From contig NC_046683.1 in assembly GCF_009870125.1 (NCBI RefSeq), forward strand, positions 19,353,001-19,417,000: 64,000 nucleotides of DNA, read 5' to 3'. The DNA is from Drosophila pseudoobscura (Eukaryota; Arthropoda; Insecta; Diptera; Drosophilidae). Shown piece by piece: positions 61,701-64,000 of this stretch. A program made the translations under genes and the position numbers. How positions within the stretch are numbered: the stretch's first letter is position 1; every line of letters starts with the position of its first letter. The notes under the pieces were generated by a model that was given only the letters and a program-made list of their open reading frames with translations, was not told the origin of the DNA and made no database searches.

Positions 61701-63312
61701 TCCGGGGTGTACATAGTGGATGAGCAAGTCCGTTTTATCCTGCTTGATGCGCGTAGCATCCGCATTGCCCTGGTACACGGCCAGTGTACCGGTCATCACA
61801 AACCACACGCACACATCGTCCGCATTGCCCTCGGTGATGAGGGTCACATTCGGCTCCATTTCGCGCACCTCCACGAACGGATCAATGATGTGGGCATCCT
61901 GTTCGGGCAGACCCAGCTCCTTGCGTAGACTGTCCACCGCCGAAGACTTGACCAGTCGCATGTCTATCGACGGCACTGGCCCGACCTCGGGCTGCTCCTG
62001 TTGCGTTATGGAGCCGCGACGAGTGGACAGATTACCGTCGGATTCGCGCTGGTGGTACAACGGTGGATAGCTATTGAGCCTAGCGCCGCCATTCACCTCG
62101 CCGAATAGTGTGTTCACACTGTCCCCGCTCAGCTCTAGATTCGGAATGCCAGGATTCGGATCGGACAGCGTGTGCTGCTCGTCCTGTGAGTAACGCGACA
62201 GGGAGCTGGCTGGCCTTGGTACCGCCGTGTGTGTTGAACCGGCTGTACCGCTGGCTGCCGCTGCCGATGCCGTAGCCGATGCTGAGCCAGTGGCCTGTCG
62301 CGTTGTCTGCGAGCAATAGACGGAAGGCCCGGCCCCCTGACTGCTGCCCTTGAAACGCATGTGATTCTGAACGAGCTCCGCATTGAGGCCGAGGTAGTTG
62401 CGCAGTGCCGTAAACAGAACGCGCTGCAGTCGTATCATTATCACCTGAATAACACGGATCATCACATCCGGACTGTCCTTGAACACCTCCTGGAAGGCCT
62501 GCAAAAGGGGAGGGATACGAGGGATGTAGTATCGTGGGGCATGGTACGAGTATTAGGGCATGTGGTTGCTGTCCTACCGCCATGGGCAGTCGAATGACCA
62601 CCGATTTTTCTATGGCCTTGGCCGTCACCGTCTTGTAGTAGCTGGGATTGCCGGACAGCACATCGATGAAGCTGAGCAGCGAGGTCACCGACTCGCCCTT
62701 GCGCACCGTCTTCAGGGAGAGCGTGCTGCCGTCCGCATTCGAGATGTAGACATTGATCATGCCCGATTGCACGATGTAGACACTGTCGTCCGGGTCGGTG
62801 ATCTTGAACAGATAGTCGCCGCCCATCAGCTCCAGCAGCTGGGTGTGCTTGCACAACCGCAGGAAGATGGGCTTCTCGAAGTGCCCAAAGATGCGGATGC
62901 TCTGCAGCATGTAGAGGGCGTCGGGGGGCACTCGATCGCTGCCCTCCATGGTCTCCTCCAGGTACTCCGCCGGCGGCTCAACGGTGCGCACCTCCAGCGG
63001 CATGTTTTCGCGACGCAGCTGAAGGATGCGGCGGGCGAACCGAATCACCGCCCGCCGCTTGTAGCCCTTGCCGCTGCTGTACATCTGCCCGCTGACGTTC
63101 TTCATCTTGCGCAGCATGCGTCTACCGTAGAAGAGCATCTTGTCGCGCTTGCGAAAGCGCGGGCCGCGCAGATCCCCGCCCGAGGCCATGGTCACCGCGC
63201 TCAGCGACCGGGCGATCTCGTGGCGCAGCCGTAGTCGTGCCAGGCGCTTGAAGTACACGAACCAGCCGATGAACAGCATGCTGAGCACGCCAAGGGCGCA
63301 GTACAGGTACAT
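55708..63312 (-). CDS. sws: swiss cheese (neuropathy target esterase/PNPLA6 phospholipase), partial at the 5' end
   Basis: An ER-anchored lysophospholipase/phospholipase B; loss causes glial wrapping and neurodegeneration, and fly SWS also binds the PKA-C3 catalytic subunit. Exons seen: 63312-62578, 62498-61594, 61533-60962, 60516-60098, 60016-59741, 59674-59488, then either 58428-58312 or 57322-57206, 56895-56684, 56616-56272 and 56202-55708 (1420 codons with one alternative exon). The first coding exon, about 35 residues, lies beyond the window because the first exon seen begins at an acceptor in phase 0. Domains in order: membrane segment ([20 protein letters not shown]), three cyclic-nucleotide-binding-like domains, and a patatin domain with GGGARG and the nucleophile GVSIG in exon 60016-59741 and the catalytic Asp in the alternative exon. 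The tail is Lys/Glu/Asp-rich. Confidence 0.96.
57206..57322 (-). other. sws: sws alternative exon B (DGC form)
   Basis: It has the same length and phases as exon A, 990 bp downstream in transcription order, and encodes [11 protein letters not shown] to GCYTNNVP. The catalytic Asp codon (57233) is kept, but the motif reads D-G-C, and about a third of the residues differ (for example [11 protein letters not shown]). Splice sites GGCAG/GTAAAC are sound, so this is not a dead copy. Use of A or B, or of both, would keep the frame. Confidence 0.85.
58312..58428 (-). other. sws: sws alternative exon A (canonical DGG form)
   Basis: 117 bp with phase 1 at both ends. It encodes 38 full codons from [11 protein letters not shown] to GGYVNNLP. 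The catalytic Asp codon is at 58339, in the patatin motif D-G-G. This version matches the vertebrate PNPLA6 sequence more closely ([13 protein letters not shown]). Confidence 0.85.
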
Positions 63313-63838
63313 CTGCAAGGAAAAGAAGAGACTGCAATCAAAAGGGGCATGGAATCCATCAGCATAATATTCTTCGTGTGGAGTAGGACGACGACACTTG
63401 ACTGAATGACTGGCTGCTGTTTAATCGGCACTGGGAATACATATGTATATAGATGGCAGATGTGTTTACCCATTCGAGATCCGAAAACCTAATACTGCGA
63501 AAATCCATTTCTATTAATTTCACTCCAAAGCAGTATTTCTTCCTTATTTACTTTGCACTGCCGTGGCTCTCTGTTTTTTGTTTCGATTCTCGATGTAGTA
63601 GAGGAGAATATACGTTTCGGTTTCGTAAACTTCCCCGATTACAACTTTGCGGCGAGGCGAGTTTTTCAAAGAAATCCGCGTCGAGTCTATGAACTAGTTC
63701 CGAGTCAGATTTATACGATTTTGCGATATTTAGGTGCCCAAGGGGTCTATAAATATACGGTGATGCATTCCCAGAGTGCAATCTCCAACTTTGTTTCACT
63801 AGCCCCTTGGCAATAGGCAATAAGAGGGCACAACAGAA

Positions 63839-63876
<38 letters not shown>

Positions 63877-64000
63877 CGTTGCCTTTTCCAAGCTCTTATT
63901 TTTCTTGCTCTTTTCATTCGTGTGCCGCCGCAGTGGTGGTTGCTGTCTGTCTGTTGTCTGTTGTTGTTGTTCTTGTCGCTTTTGACATTGAACGTCGCCG
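63313..64000 (-). other. sws: sws intron (5' part of the gene outside the window)
   Basis: It begins with the TTGCAG acceptor at 63318-63313 and continues to the window edge. A GA microsatellite lies at 63841-63872. No first coding exon with the expected N-terminus is visible here. Confidence 0.6.
63841..63872. repeat. GA dinucleotide microsatellite
   Basis: About fifteen uninterrupted GA units in the sws intron. Confidence 0.95.

Noticed and set aside
62080-63318. 412-codon minus-strand frame at the sws N-terminus
   Set aside because: It runs past the true donor at 62578 into intron and an off-frame part of the next exon.

Overview
This is eukaryotic nuclear DNA from a fly of the genus Drosophila. 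It has short GT-AG introns, CA/GT, GA and CTG microsatellites, DREF-type TATCGATA promoter elements, Helitron/INE-1-like relics, and a gene set belonging to Muller element A (the X) near the swiss cheese locus: a DDX5/DBP2-type DEAD-box helicase, a cis-prenyltransferase, tandem RpS14 genes, Ubr3 and sws. Dense microsatellites, GC-rich codon use and an intact PIF/Harbinger transposase suggest a species other than D. melanogaster. The obscura group is plausible, but I cannot prove it from this window. Layout: bases 1-11.3 kb are gene-poor, with microsatellites, two Helitron-like relics and a 5'-truncated R1-clade retrotransposon. From 11.4 to 16.5 kb lies a compact housekeeping cluster: KTI12 homolog (-) and SMG9 homolog (+) share a 226-bp divergent promoter carrying a DRE, and SMG9 converges on a carnosine N-methyltransferase (-). 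At 16.7-18.65 kb sits a Harbinger element with a complete five-block, four-exon transposase gene and only the tail of its usual partner protein. From 18.7 to 25.2 kb nothing is convincingly protein-coding, although two exon-like blocks lie near 24.6-24.9 kb. From 25.2 to 32.4 kb come the DEAD-box helicase (-), cis-prenyltransferase (-) and two tandem RpS14 genes (+). Ubr3 (+, 11 coding exons) spans 33.8-49.5 kb. Its 6.06-kb fifth intron hosts an antisense gene for a secreted cysteine-rich protein of DUF4803 type, apparently with two alternative promoters and N-terminal halves. From 52.0 to 53.6 kb is an unrecognised protein (-) built from two copies of a roughly 115-residue module, with a small ORF (+) opposite it at 54.1 kb. 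From 55.7 kb to the right edge is sws (-), encoding neuropathy target esterase/PNPLA6 phospholipase; its first coding exon lies outside the window. sws contains two equal-length, phase-matched 117-bp exons that each encode the catalytic-Asp segment. Functional themes are general: tRNA wobble modification (KTI12), mRNA surveillance (SMG9), dipeptide methylation, RNA helicase, dolichol synthesis, ribosome, ubiquitin ligase and lysophospholipase. Neighbours share promoters rather than operons. I derived exon boundaries by hand from splice consensus, phase and family alignment; they are self-consistent in frame but untested against transcripts.
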